Of a stretch of DNA of 64,000 nucleotides, positions 45,569 through 59,619 are shown piece after piece. The notes under the pieces were generated by a model. The model worked only from the letters and a program-made list of their open reading frames with translations. It had not been told where the DNA came from and did not search any database. This DNA comes from Canna indica (Eukaryota > Streptophyta > Magnoliopsida > Zingiberales > Cannaceae): contig CP136892.1 of assembly GCA_034359265.1 (NCBI GenBank), forward strand, positions 14,184,501 to 14,248,500, read 5' to 3'. The stretch's first letter is position 1. Each line of letters opens with the position of its first letter. The position numbers were made by a program, and so were the translations under genes.

Positions 45569-48500
45569 ATGTCGGCAAAATGGCGGGCTCTGCAGAACAG
45601 GCACCGATACACTTACAGCTCAGTCGTCTTTCCCAAACACTTCCTTGAGGCCCTGAATCTTGCACCTTTGGATGCACTCTCCTCGTCTGATTTCTTCTCC
45701 CAGTTGAATCATTTGGTCTCCTTAAGCTCAACCTATTCCCAACTCGTGTCTGTGAAGGACCTTGCTTCTGCTTTTGCACGGTTGCTTGCCTCCCCTGGAA
45801 TTGCTGATAGCACAGTCTCAACAGCCACTCGGCTTTATCTGGAGATCCTCTTCCTTGAGAATTCTCTACCTCTCCATCGGACACTGATCTCTGCACTGGT
45901 GAAAAGCCAGAAGTTTGCTTCTATAATCGGTGCCTGTTTATTGTCTCTATGTGAGGAGTATGGCAAATTGGATAAGAAGGGAAAGAAGCGATTCTTGGTG
46001 TCCCGAGCTGTGCTATCTTTGATGAGCTATCCCAAGTTAGGATTTTTGAATGATATCGTGGAAGTATGTTCTGGTTTGGTTGCCATGGATGTGATTGCTG
46101 GGTTGGAAAGTGTTGTTTTGGATGTAGAACATGGGTTCCGTCCCTCGCCTGTAGTGATGGAGCAATGCCAGGAGGCAATGTCTTGCTTGTACTACTTGCT
46201 TCAAAGGCATCCCGCCAAGTTTGCGGGCTCAGAGGAGGCTTCTGTTATTTTTGAGAGTGTTATAGGAACTATATTAAGTATTCTGAAGTCATCTGCTTTT
46301 TCTCGGGACTGTTTGGTTGCAGCAGGTGTGAGCTTCTGTGCAGCAATTCAGGTTTTTATGAGCGCTAGAGAGATCTCTTTGTTTATTTCAAGAGGGTTCT
46401 TTGGTCTTGTCACTGATAGTACAGATATTCGGAATGCAGAAATAACGAAGGTACTTCATGATGAAGATTGGTATTCAATTATCAAGGAATTCTCAGTTCT
46501 GAGTAGGCTTTGTCTGCTTAGAGGAATATTAACTGCTGTTCCCAGAACTGTGCTCAACATGCATCTTACTGAGTCGACCAATGGTCCAGTTTGGACCATT
46601 TTGTACAGTGGAATTCTGCCCGAGCTCTGCAAATACTGCGAGAGCCCTATTGATAGCCATTTCAACTTTCATGCGCTCACAGTGACTCAGATATGCTTGC
46701 AACAAATAAAGACCTCCATATTGGCTAATTTGACTGATTTCTCTAGTGATTACAAACCCCTTTCTTACGATACAATTAACCGTATACTTAGGATCATATG
46801 GAATAATCTTGAAGACCCTCTGAGTCAGACAGTCAAGCAAGTTCATCTTATTTTTGATCTCCTCTTGGACATTGTGTCGTCTCTTCCATCAGGGGAAGGT
46901 AATGATAGGAGTAACCTACTTTTACACAGGGTCGCTGGGGATCTTCTTCACTTAGGGCCTCGTTGTAAAGGTAGATATGTTCCTTTAGCTGCTCTCACGA
47001 AACGCTTGGGTGCAAAAGCACTACTCGATTTGAACCCAAACCTTCTTTTTGAGACAATTTATGCTTATATAGAAGATGATGTTTGCTGTGCTGCCACTTC
47101 ATTTTTGAAATGCTTCCTTGAGTGCTTGCGTGACGAATGTTGGAACCATGACGGTATTGAGAAAGGATATAATGTGTTCAGAGATCTCTGCATACCGCCT
47201 ATCTTGCGTGGACTTGTTTCTGGTTATGCAAAACTCCGATCAAACTTGAATACCTATGCACTTCCTGCTGTTCTTGAGGTTGATATGGATAGCATATTTC
47301 CAATGCTTGCCTTTATCTCAGTTGGACCTAACATGAGAGAAAGCACCACTTTGGATCTGGAGATCGAGCAGTGTGTAGCTGCGTTGGTCTCTTTGCTCAA
47401 GGTCTCTCGTACACTTGCTCTTACCGAGGGAGATATTGATTTGATTCCTGACTCTGTACTAAATGGTCCTTCTGATCACATTGCTGTTGTATGTATAAAA
47501 GGAATTAATGTTAAAGTACCTGCTGTTTGGTTCACTTTAGCATTGAAACATGCTGATGATAGTCTGCGGATGGATGCTGCTGAGTCTCTCTTTTTAAACC
47601 CGAAAACCTCTAGTCTTCCTTCGGCCTTTGAGCTCAGCTTGATGAGAGTTGCTGTGCCATTGAACATGCGTTGTAGCTCAACAGCTTTTCAGATGAAATG
47701 GGCAAGCCTTTTTAGGAAATTCTTCACTAGAGTTCGCACAGCATTGGAGAGGCAGGTCAAACAAGGTATTTGGCAACCTGATGCATGCTTTAATGGCAAT
47801 GGAATTGTTGCTCATGACTCTACTAGAGATCTTGTGGTTTGCAGAGCAGAGGATCTTTTCCGTTTTATGAAGTGGCTAAGTTGCTTTCTTTTTCATTCAT
47901 GTTATCCTTCAGCTCCATATGAGAGGAAAACAATGGCCATGGAACTCATTTTGGTGATGATTGATGCATGGCCTATAGTTATGCCCCAAGGAACTAGTCA
48001 TCTTTATCCATACAATGAAGCCATCACTTCACCAGATGCAACTGTTTCACTTGTGGGATCTATAATTGATAGTTGGGATAAACTAAGAGAAAGCTCCTTC
48101 CGTATTCTTTTATGCTTTCCAACGCCGCTTCCTGGAATTTCATCCATTGATTCAGTGAATGTTTTGATCAGGTGGGCTAAAAAACTTGTCTGCAGCCCAC
48201 GTGTTAGAGAAAGTGATGCTGGTGCATTGACTTTTCGACTGATATATAAGAAGTATGTGTTGGGGCTTGGTTGGGAGCTTGGAGTTTCTGAGAAAGCTAA
48301 TTGCTTCACTTCTCAATCAAAGACTATAAATGTAGATCTAAATGTTAAATTCAACAACCCTGTCATTCAGTACTTGTCATCACTTGTTGAATGGCTATGT
48401 GTTGTCGTAGAAGAAGGTGAAAAAGATCTTTCTGAAGCATGCAGGAAGAGTTTCGTTCATGGAGTTCTGCTCACACTTCGGTACACATTTGAGGAATTGG

Positions 48501-51500
48501 ATTGGAGTTCTCCGGTGGTTCAGTCGAGTATTTCTGAGATCAGGTGTTTATTGGACAAACTTCTTGACCTAATTATGAGAATAACTTCTTTGGCTCTTTG
48601 GGTGGTGTCTGCAGATGCATGGTCTATGCCCTATGACATAGATGATATAATTGAGAATTCTGCTTTTCTTTCAGATTTATCACTTGATGTGGATCCATCT
48701 GAACCTGCATTGGATCCAGGGAACAAAAAATTGGCATCTGAAGATATTGTAAGACCAGCAGAACAAGTTGTTATGGTTGGTTGTTGGCTTGCAATGAAAG
48801 AGGTAAGAGATGTGTTTATCCCTAGTTCTTTTTACTGCTAGTTCAAAAATTATTCTTCTATTGTTGAATGGATTTTCATTCTTGTTAAATGAGTTGCTAC
48901 TTGCTCGTATCCTAGATGATTTCATTTATATAAGGACTTTTCGCATATTTGCCCTTTTAAAATATAAAAATTGCATATCTATCTATTGAAAACTTAATAT
49001 TTATTATATATCCTTGTGAATATATAAATCTTGCATAAATGTCATTGCTGTTACCATCCATTAGATAAACTCAAGTTAAATCTACCTAATCATAGTTACC
49101 AGTGACCAATTTAAATAAGTTAAGTATATAAAATTGTTTAATACTAAAATTACTCTTATTTGCAATCATGTGCAATACTTATATTCCATTTTATTTTTCC
49201 TTTTCATATATATGAATAACTTACCCTAATTTTTCCTTCCTCCCAAAAAATTACTATATACTAATCCAAAAATATCATTACAATTTTACTATTTTAATTA
49301 TTACAGTTAATCAAGAAACTTTTATGCGTGTATATGCATTAATCAACAAATACCATTGCAATATAATTATATTCATTGTGTTCTTTTTCATGTAAACTAT
49401 ATTAATTTTGTATTGTTGGATGCTCCAATATTACTTTACAAACACTGATTTTCTTTTTTTAACCAAATCAAACAAAATAGAAATTTTGTGAATATTTTGC
49501 TCCATGTCAAAATAAATACAATAATCAAAATAATTATTTTTGGTTTATAATTTCTATTTGTAGAAAGTACATAATATATAAATATCAAAATCATAATATT
49601 AATTTATAATGACACAGATACGTAAATTTTATAGTTTTCTGAGAATACATTTGCTAAACATTTAAAGGTATATATATGAAGATTATTGACTTTAGAGGAA
49701 TATATGCAATATTTATAAGTGGGTAATTATGTCAAGTTCTTTTTCTCTCTAACCATGTTAAATAGAAAAGTAATAGAATTTAATTCCAGTGGCAACTGTG
49801 ACATACATAGAAAACTTTTAATATTTAGAAGGGTATATATGCAAAATTAAAGTTTATAAGAGTTAATATGCAAAATTAATATAATTGGAAGGATATTTAT
49901 ATAAGTTTTCTTTATATATGGTTCCAAGTTTTAGCTGAATTGAGTTGCCTTCGATTTATCTCTCCCAGTTATTAAATGTGTTTCTCTGCAAAATCACAAT
50001 ACCTGTGACAAGATATTAAATACTGGGCAACTACAATTTTTAACAATTTGTAGGTTGATACTTAAACTGATATTGTAGGTGGTTTTACTCATTAAAAGTG
50101 CTTGGTTCAATTGTAGGTGGTTTTACTCATCTAAAAGTGCTTGGTTTAATTGAATAAAATAATCAAAGAATAAGAAATGAATGGTATACACCAAGCCATA
50201 TATTCTGGTATCCTTTGGACTAGTAAATAGTAGGGTTAATTTCACTTTGGCCCCTAAATTTTACATCTTTCTCTCTAAAATTTAAAAGTCTCATTCTGGC
50301 TCCTAAAGTTTATTTTTATTTCCACTTTGGCTTTTCAAGTTTGCTTTGATTCTCACTTTAGTTCTTACAATTTGAAACAAATTCCAATTTAGCCTGTTAT
50401 ATAAAAAAGTCTCATGTTTTCTCTTTAACCAATCAAAGCTAATTTTCAAAATAAGATATTAAGTTATTTTTTTACTGATATGCAAGTCTCTATAATGATT
50501 AGCGAGGTTTAATTGTAGATCGTAGGCTTGAGGAAGGAAAAGAACATTATCCTTATTACATTAGTTATCAATATAGTTGTTGCTAAAGGCGAGTTCATTG
50601 AATATATCCATAAATGAAGTAAATGAGGCAGATGAGGGTTTCATTTAATACAAAGACGACATCAACTAATTAGTGATTTTTGGGGTCAATGGAGCAACAA
50701 TTGATTTGACAGTCCAAAGTAGGAACTTTTTGAAATTATAAAAGACTATAGTGGAAACCGAAGCTAACTTGAAGGACCAAAGTGGAACTAAAAGTAAACT
50801 TCAGGAGAGACTTTTTAAACTTTAGGAGCCAAAGTAGAAACAAGCTTATTATCGCGATTCGCGACCAAAAACATTTCGCGGTAGCGAACCTTGATATTGA
50901 TATATCATTTTGCGACCGATATATCGTCCACGTTGCGACATATCGACAATATAATATATATATATATATAATAGCAAACTTAGAATATACAAAAATCCAA
51001 TTAAATTCACATAGCATGAACTATAAAACATCAAATAGCTAAGTGGTCTATATTATACTCAATTAATACCCAAACAATCAATTGAACAGTATTAATACTC
51101 AAACAATTAATGTAACACTATAAGACATGAGCAATCGGCAATTAAAGAGAAGAAATCAATTAAAATATAGATGTAAGACCACTGCTACAGTAATTGGCTA
51201 CAGAAATCAATTAAAGAGAAGAAAGCAATCGGCTACAGTAATTAAATTTAAATTTAAATTAAATTAGACCATTGCAATCAAATTTTGATTAGACCAAAGC
51301 ATATGCAGAAGACCATTGCAATCAAATTTAGCTACAACAATCAAAATATAGACCACTGCAATAAAATTTAAATGAAGAAGAAAAAAGACCAGTAGACCGC
51401 TGCAATCAAAAAAGACCTCTGTGCACAGTTTAAAATGAAGAAAAAAAAAGAAGACCAGTAGACCAGAAGAAAGAAAAGAAGAAGAAAAGAAAGAAAAGAA

Positions 51501-54500
51501 AAGAAGAAGAAAAGAAAGAAAGAAGAAGTGAAGAACCTGTAGCGAGCGTTGGCATCTTGGCGAGCAGCGAGCATTGGCGTCTTGGCGAGCAGCGAGCATT
51601 GGCGTCTTGGCTAGCAGCGAGCATTGGCATCTTGGCGAGCAGTGAGCTTCGAGCGCGTGGGTTTCAAGCGGCATTTTTTTTTCTCTGTGTCGAGCCGCAA
51701 GAGTCGAGTGCTTTTGAGGCGTTTTTTTTAAAGTTAGGTTTTCCTAACTTCCCGACCCATCTCGTCGGTATCTGAGTATCTCATCCATCCATGGACGAGA
51801 TCCCGACGAGATGGCATATATCTCGCTACCTGTCATCTCGTCCAGACGCTATGAGATTTCTGGGCGAGATGACGCTATCTCGACGTGTCGAGATAGCGAC
51901 GAGATGATAACATTGAGTAGAAATCAATGTAAACTTTAGGGGTCAAAGTGAAATTAACCCTTAATAGTAATGGGTACAAATTGGTTCATCCAATAATTTA
52001 TATTGTTACCTGCAATGGTGAGGGACCTGAAAAACTCCAATCTAAGTTTGTACTAGTTAGTCTAATCAAGTAGGAGAAAAATCAAATATATACCTACTGG
52101 GACCAACCATCCAACATCTCGGTCTGTTATAAGCGTAATCTGAGTACTAAATGTGTTAACTAAATGAAATCATCCTTACATTATAAAGCATTATTTTGGA
52201 TAGTTATGCTATCTATTTTTGGATGCTAAATGGTGTACTGTTTCTTTTTCCAGGTCAGTCTTCTCCTAGGAACCATTATTAGAAAAATTCCCTTGCCGAG
52301 TTGCACAGTTTCATATTCATCTGAGCAGGGTCATGCATTTGAAGGTTCTGATGATAATGAGATGACTGATGGAGTGCTTGACCTGGTTCAATTGGAGACC
52401 ATTGGGAATCATTTTTTGCAAGTTCTTCTAAAAATGAAGCATAATGGTGCAATTGATAAGACAAGAGCTGGATTTACTGCTCTTTGCAATCGCCTTCTTT
52501 GTTCAAATGATTCAAGGTGTGCATCTATTATCTCCAATTGATTCTAATTTTTCTTATTTTCTCAAAGTATGTATACATCTGCCACATCAAGTATTGTGGC
52601 TGGTCATGGTTTGTATTATATTACTTTTTGCCATCAAAGAAGAGCTCGTTGATACTACTGCAGTATGATTCCAGAATTGAAATATACTAAATTGTCTAAT
52701 CCCTAGGATCTATCTTTCTTGTTGTTAGGGCATTCCAAATTTAAATGACCCCATTACACAATAAGACCCAATATAGAAAAAAAGCATGTTCAGGTTTCAT
52801 GCAAACTTGTTTTGTGTTCTACACGGGTTGATTTGTGCAACCCATTTATTCTGACATGGTATGATTTCGTTTATTACATGTGTTAATCATGCCTTATTTA
52901 CATATCGTTAAATATCTAAAAAATGTGAAAGGTGTACTGGTATATCATCCATTTCTTATGAAAATACAATTGATATTCTTTATATTTTGATAAAATATAT
53001 AAATATGTTAAGCAAATTAATAGTGTTGAGTCAACCTGCCTAATAAACATGTCGGGGTTTCAATGTTAGCATAAAATAACTAATTGTCATGTTTCTGTCA
53101 AACGCTTTGTGTTTTATATCAGTGATACAGTATGATTATGATTTACAAACTTGATTTGCTAGCCCTACTTGTCTTGACTAGATGATACTTTAATTACTTT
53201 GTCAAGTAAAGTACATTTCTACTTTTGATGGACTATTTGAGATATTAGATTAATAAAAGATACTCCTTCATTTCTAGGCTTAACAAAATGACTGAGTCTT
53301 GGATGGAACAATTGATGGAGAGGACCACGACAAAGGGCCAAACAGTGGATGATTTACTGCGGAGGAGTGCAGGAATACCTGCTGCTTTCATTGCTTTTTT
53401 TCTCTCAGAGCCTGAAGGAACTCCAAAGAAGCTACTTCCAAGGGCATTGCAGTGGCTGATAGGTGTTGCGAACAAATCATTGTCAAATAACACCGAAGTT
53501 GGTTTTAGCCAAACAGACGTGCTAGCGGAGGAGGAACCTTTAAGATCTTTGATCCCTGATTCAGGATTGGAAGGTTTAACAACTCTACCAGCAAGTACAA
53601 GGAACTCTAAAATCCGAGACGAGGGTGTGATTCCCACAGTACATGCATTTAATGTACTAAGAGCTGCTTTTAATGACACGAATTTAGCTGTTGATACATC
53701 AGGATTTTGTGCTGAGGCTATGATTATATCTATACGATCTTTCTCATCTCCTTATTGGGAGGTAAGAAACAGTGCTTGTCTTGCATATACCACCCTGGTT
53801 CGTAGGATGCTTGGGTTTTTCAACATACAAAAACGTGAGTCATCACGTAAGGCATTGACTGGGCTGGAGTTCTTCCATAGGTAAAGTATCTCCATTCTTT
53901 AATTTGCAAATTACACCTATGGGTCACTGCACGACTTTTGTTTGACATCTCTCTGTAAGTGTTATGCTTGTTTGCGGTTGTGCAAAATGTCTTGTAAGGA
54001 CTCTAGCTGTTATTGGACTTGGCAGAGTTTTTAATTCTCTAGTGTGCTGTGTTATATGGACTTATGAAATCATCTTCAAAGAAAGTATTTTTAACCTTTA
54101 GGTAGTAATTGTTTAATGATGCAGCAATTCAACTCTGTTTATATATGACAATCTTGTTTCAGCTTTCAATTCTGTCATTGCCTGTCCTAAAATTCAAGAG
54201 CTTGTAAAACTTCAAATTGATTCATGATGTTTGTGGCCCTTCAACTGTAACCGTCAAAATCATTTTCAAATGCCATTGGACTTCCACAATCCTATGAAGC
54301 TTTTGCTAGATGTTAAATAATACAAGAGGTGAAAAGGCAACCGAATTCAATTTGGTTTCCTTGCATTTTTAATGTTACGCAGTAACTCTTGAGTCTGTTT
54401 TTTTAAGTTTGATGATATATCCTGAAAGCTGAAAGCTTCCCAACAACTAACCTTTTGATTAATTAATTGTGCAAATTAAGTTCTTGTTTTGTATGTTAAC

Positions 54501-57500
54501 TGTAGTTCTCAGCATGCTGTATATTTTCTGGCAATTCCATTTGAGTTGGTTCAGCTAGTCTAGTCAGACTAGCTATCTTATCATGAGCATTATAGGTAGT
54601 TCTAATAGTTTTCTTGTACCTAGGAAAGTGAGTCAAGCTACTAGTTAGTAGCTCAATTTTGATCTGCCAAATATTCAAACTCAATTAGACACATGGCGGG
54701 TTGAGGTTGAGCTGATCGAGTAGCCAATCTAGCCGAGTAAAGTATCTGAACACTCAAGTTTGAGTAGCTTGCAACTTGCAAGCTTAAGACATTTTTAATA
54801 TATATTTAAAAACTGAGCCTAATAGTCTAATCGAGCTTAATCCACTCTAATCAAGTATCACATGCAAATTTATAGGTTATTATTTGAATACTTATTACGA
54901 GCTCAAGCTCGATTTTGACTAAAAAATTATGGGTTCGAGCTTCAGCTCAAAAATTTGAGCTCCATCCGGTTCATGCTTGAGTTCGAGCATCAAGTTTTCA
55001 AGTTGTGTCAAGTTCCAGAGCACATGAATCGACTTGACTTTATAATCGTGCTGGCTTTTTTGTGTTGCACATTTTTTCTATCATGTATTTATTTTGTAGA
55101 AGTTGTACTATGGTGTTGCGTGCTATTTCAAAAATCCTTAGTAAGAGAACCTTTTTAGCTTTGAAGAATCCATTTCTTGAATTTTAGTTGTTGAAATATA
55201 TCCTAATATTGAATAAGGTTTTTTAGATATTTTTTTTCAGGACATGACATGCTTTTCAGCACAATCTGATAGTTATGAACTGACTATTTGTTTTCTCACA
55301 TAGGTATCCGGCTTTGCATGCTTTCCTTCTCAGTGAATTAAAAATTGCCACCGAACTGCTTGGTGATGGGTGCTCCAAGAATATGGAAACAAACATTGCA
55401 AAGGCCATTCATCCAAGCTTATGCCCGATCCTTATTCTCTTAAGCAGGCTAAAGCCTTCTATCATTAGTAGTGGAATTGGTGATGCATTAGACCCCTCAT
55501 TATTTATGCCTTATATCCAAAAATGTGCAACACAGAGTAATCTCCGAGTTCGTGTTCTTGCTTCTAGAGCTTTGACTGGTTTAGTATCTAATGAAAAACT
55601 ACAGACTGTCATTTGCAGTGTTGCTCGTTGTTTACCTCACAGTAGATCTCATATGTCATTGTCCATGACAGTTTCGTTGGATCTTTCTGGGTCTCCTAGA
55701 ATGCATAATGGACTTGGATCTGTAACTACTTGTGCGACATCTTTCAACTCCATACATGGATTTCTACTACAGCTGTCGTCTCTTCTTGATAATAACTGCA
55801 GAGACTTAACAGATATATCAACTAAAGAACAGATTCTTGGTGAACTGATCCAAGCGCTATCAAAATGTTATTGGATTGGCAGCATTCAATCATGCCCATG
55901 TCCTACCCTAAATTGCTCATACATGCGTGTTCTAGATCTTATGCTTGATATCGCGAGAACAACCAGCACAAGTGAACATACCACATCCATCAGATCTTTG
56001 CTGCTTAAATTAGCCTTGGGATTCGTAGATGTAGACCAGTGGTCTTCTTGGTTGACATGGTATGATCCTACTGTTATTGATCTCCGGAAGCAGGCAACAG
56101 CATCTTATTTTAGTTGCCTGTTTGGAAAAACTGATCTGGTTCTAGAGGATCACATCCAGGTACCTGTTCCTTTGCCAACATCAAACATTCAGAAGGTCAT
56201 TGAAACTGAGATATCTGTGTCTGAAATTCATCAGAAGATAATGTCCTGTGTTCTTGATCCTACTTATGAAGTTAGACTTGCTGCACTGAAAAAGGTTCTT
56301 CAGTTAGTCAACTCACTGACTCGTAGCGTCAAGAGTGGTGTCATATATGTGTGGGCTAAGTCCAATCTGCATTCCATGCTGATTAAGTTGTTTTCTGTGG
56401 AGGAGAACCCAAAGTGCATCTATTATATATTAAAAATTTTCTTTAGCTGGAATCTTATTCAACCTGAGAAACCAACTGATCTACAATGCAGCATCGCTGC
56501 AGATCGTGATTTTCATTTCTGTTTCTGGGATTGGTTGATCAATCTATACAGAACAGTAAAGCGAACAAAGACCCGAGAAATTACCCTTTCCTGCATGGGT
56601 ATATGTGCAAAGCAGTTTGTCAGTTTTCTTAAGAGTTCTTTTTTCACTGACCAATATCAGACAATGGAAGAGATGGACACTGTTTCTAGCGATATCAACC
56701 AATCTGAGAAGTGGGCCAAAGCCTTCAGTAACATAGATTCTTTTGTCAGCCTAGTTAACCGTCATAGTGCACCATCTGAGCCTGTGAACATGCGGAAGGC
56801 AGCTGCAGAAGCCATAGTAGCCTCTGGAATGCTTGCAGAAGCTAAGGAAGTTGCTTCAGTTGTGTCTAACCGCCATGTAACATTTGAAGATACTTGGAAT
56901 ATCAACATTGGGGATAAAATTTCCCGTTCTCAGATGTCTGAAGTTGTTAACCTTTATGCTTGCAAGGTACTAGATTTGTGGTTCACATGTGTCCAACTTT
57001 TGGAGGATGAGGACAATGGGCTCCGACAAAAACTTGCCAAGGATGTCCAGAATTGCATAAGCTCCAAAATAATAAACATAGGCTCCTACCCAGAAGCTGT
57101 ACCCACACAAGTGGATAGATTACTTGAGGCAAGTTTTGACTTTCTTTCTTCAATATTTGGTGATTGGTTGGAGTACTTGAAATACCTTGCAAAACTGGTT
57201 TTGAGAACGGCTAGTTCTGTGAGTTCCCATGGTGACCTAGTTCGACGAATATTCGACAAAGAAATTGATAACCACCATGAAGAAAAGCTTTTGATATGCC
57301 AATTCTGTTGTTCACATTTAGGGAATCTCTTAGTTCCAAAGTCATGTGAGTTTCAGGTTCATCCTCAAGGCCTCGATGAGAGCTGCGTCCAAAAGTTCTC
57401 ATCAATTTGGAGATTGAGATTTTTACAACAGTTGATATCATTTGCAAACAGCTGTCTTGAAACTGAGGGGATAACAGACTGGATTGGAGGAATAGGTAAT

Positions 57501-57764
57501 CACAAGGATGCCTTTGTATCTTTATATACAAATCTTCTTGGCATATATGCACTCTCACAGCAACCATATAATGACGAATTTTACTTATCAAAGTTTTCCG
57601 AGCTCGAGGGGATAATCAGGCCTTTTCTTAGAAATCCTTTAATATCTAACTTATATTCTCTGGTGCTGCAATCACATGAAAGGAGGCATGTGACATGTGG
57701 GACCCAACCACAGAAAGGCATTCCATTGGATGATGGTTTTGATCCTTACTTTCTTCTAAGATGA
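45569..57764 (+). CDS. THADA: THADA homologue (DUF2428, ARM-repeat), tRNA Nm32 methylation partner, complete
   Basis: Four exons, 45569-48802, 52254-52516, 53278-53880 and 55304-57764, join in phase to 6561 nt, 2186 aa, the usual length for plant THADA-like proteins. The N-terminus MSAKWRALQNRHRYTYS is a plant THADA signature. Helical ARM/HEAT-like repeats fill the protein, and DUF2428 spans roughly residues 950-1320, including SPYWEVRNSACLAYTTLVRR (about 1325, at its end). THADA and yeast Trm732 bind the Trm7/FTSJ1 methyltransferase for 2'-O-methylation of tRNA position 32; the plant role is by homology. The start codon is chosen by family alignment. Intron 1 (3.45 kb) is loaded with inverted-repeat elements. 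No frameshift or early stop, so it appears functional. Confidence 0.95.
48927..49919. mobile_element. AT-rich long-inverted-repeat element in THADA intron 1
   Basis: The left part (tatataaggacttttcgcat, then atttgcccttttaaaatata) is matched inversely by the right part (gggtatatatgcaaaatta, ending gatatttatataagttttc). This gives imperfect arms of 60-90 bp and an AT-rich core without coding sequence. Mutator-like non-autonomous origin is a guess; no target duplication was settled. Confidence 0.4.
50234..51960. mobile_element. Nested terminal-inverted-repeat element in THADA intron 1
   Basis: The left end GGGTTAATTTCACTTTGG pairs with the right end CAAAGTGAAATTAACCC. A longer inverted repeat (AGTCTCATTCTGGCTCCTAAAG on the left, AGGAGCCAAAGTAG with neighbouring sequence on the right at 50700-50845) indicates an original element of about 650 bp with arms above 100 bp. 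About 1.07 kb (50846-51915) of different, CGCGATTCGCG- and CGAGATGAC-rich sequence is inserted near its right end. No clear target duplication was found. Confidence 0.65.
51556..51655. repeat. 25-bp tandem repeat, about four copies
   Basis: Units of CTTGGCGAGCAGCGAGCATT plus five bases start at 51556, 51581, 51606 and 51631, with single-base variants. It lies inside the insertion within the THADA intron element. The 25-bp period would rotate the reading frame, arguing against a coding repeat. Confidence 0.88.
53881..55303 (+). other. THADA intron 3 with GAGCTCGAGC-type repeat remnant
   Basis: The intron has canonical gtaaag and cacatag ends. The part from about 54680 to 55000 repeats words such as GAGTAGCTTGCAACTTGCAAG, GAGCTCAAGCTCG and GGTTCGAGCTTCAGCTC, the style of decayed hAT MITEs. 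No termini or target duplication were resolved. Confidence 0.5.
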
Positions 57765-59619
57765 CAGCCCACAAAAGTTTTATTTATCTATTTCAGTTAG
57801 CTGAGCTCTTGGATGCAGAGGAAGCTCCAAGTAATTATAAAGTTGGTAATTTTTCTCATCAAGGATTACATCTCGTTTGATGTAATTGCTGTTCTCTTAC
57901 ATGAAATTAAACTGCCCAATTATTTCTTTGTACACAGCAGGGCCATAATTCAGAACTAGTAATTTATGTTTTTGAGTAAGCAATTCAGCAGATTTATGCT
58001 CTATTTTGAGGAATGAAGATCAAAGGATGGTATATTCTGCTTTGTGTATCTGAACTGACTTTATGGAGATTCATGACAATTTTGTATTTGCTGTACTGAA
58101 TACATGACATTTGAAAATATATATGATTGAGAGATGCTACTTCTAAAGCCATTGTGAAAAGGCTAATCTTTATAATTGTTAATTTCGGATGTATCCTTGG
58201 AAAACTAGGCAGGATAGTAGCGGAAGAAAAGGTTGAAAGTTTGCTTATACAAATAGAAATCTAATGTATTTATGATTAATGTTATTCATCATGTCTATCT
58301 ATTCCAAGTCTTAGTTCATAGTAGTATTTTGGAGCTAAGAAGACTCATTACTTCTGAAAATATCATTAATTTATTGTATTATGAATTCAACATGCTTTTT
58401 TGGGGGGAATACCATGGCCTCTTTATATGGCCACCCAATACAATATTTTCTTAATGTTTCTCTAAAAAAAATATTCTTTTTAGATTGATGTTAATATATT
58501 TTTTTATAAAATTTATTTATTTACAGTAAACGTCCATTCTTATCAATTGACACATCAGTTAATGATACTTCTGTTAAATTTCAAATAGACTCAAGCTAAA
58601 TTTGGATAAAAAATTAACGAACCGATTAAATTTGATTTCGATCTCAATTTCAGCATACAGGATATTAGGAATCGAAAATGATATTCAAAACGAGGTTGGT
58701 ACATATGCATATATTCTTATATTATTCACTACTAAAAACTCGTTAACTCAATATACGAAATTTATTAGTTCAATATCCACTAATTATGGTGGCATAATTT
58801 TATCATGTATATGTCAACTTTAGTTTTACATTTTTTACATTTTTTATTTATTGAATTGTGATATATGAAAAAAAAGAAAGAATAAATTTCAATAAGATAC
58901 CTAAAACATGTGATACTACAAATTTCAACAAGGTACTCGGAACCACAAGAACCTATGGTGTACTATAAGTTCCGGATAGGATCTAATTTCAATTTCCAAT
59001 AAGGTAAAATTCGGATCCAAAACCTAAGAACCACTCTAATAGAGGATAAAATCCAGATATCATGAAAAATACATGGTACTTTGCTCACCCCTAACTTCTG
59101 TTCCATGGGCTTATTCAAATCCTGATTCCTAAATAACATTACATCTGTTCTTCAAAGATCAAAGAATTCTGAACCGTAATTTCCAAAATGAACAGTCAAG
59201 AAACTCCTCCCAAACTAGAGTTAATCAAGATTGACAAAGAAAACAATGAAATGTGTATTCACAAACCTCACAACAGATAAAAGAATATTATGTGACGTAA
59301 GCATTTGGACCTTGTGCTTGGGTTCATCTCCATGCAAGAACCCAAATGAAAATAATACATGGGAGGGATGTATCATCGTCTCATGAAAAAGAGAAAAGCT
59401 CATACTAGCAGGCGAGAATCCATAAAAAGAGAAGCAATACCACCCTATAAAAATACTTCACTATCTCACTAGGCTACAAAGCATTTCACTACCAATCTCC
59501 AAGTAATCAAAATGTAGATATGGCTGTCGGCTGTTCAGCTGATAGCAGCTCCCTGACTGACTGATTTCGTGGCGACTAGAGTAGGAATAACACTAGATTT
59601 ATCATGATTAGAAACTGAC
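57765..59619. other. Convergent 3' flanks of THADA and the PMT gene
   Basis: Both genes end here, so the region carries two 3' UTRs. It is AT-rich. I see no gene, tRNA or bounded transposon; the segment 58500-58620 shares weak similarity with the AT-rich element in THADA intron 1. Confidence 0.5.

Noticed and set aside
45525..45896. 123-codon - strand frame
   Set aside because: Antisense shadow of the THADA first exon.
51264..51775. Phe/Ser-rich and Ala/Ser-rich frames in THADA intron 1
   Set aside because: They come from a GAAGAAAAG-type purine tract and a 25-bp tandem repeat in an intronic insertion, not from a protein gene.
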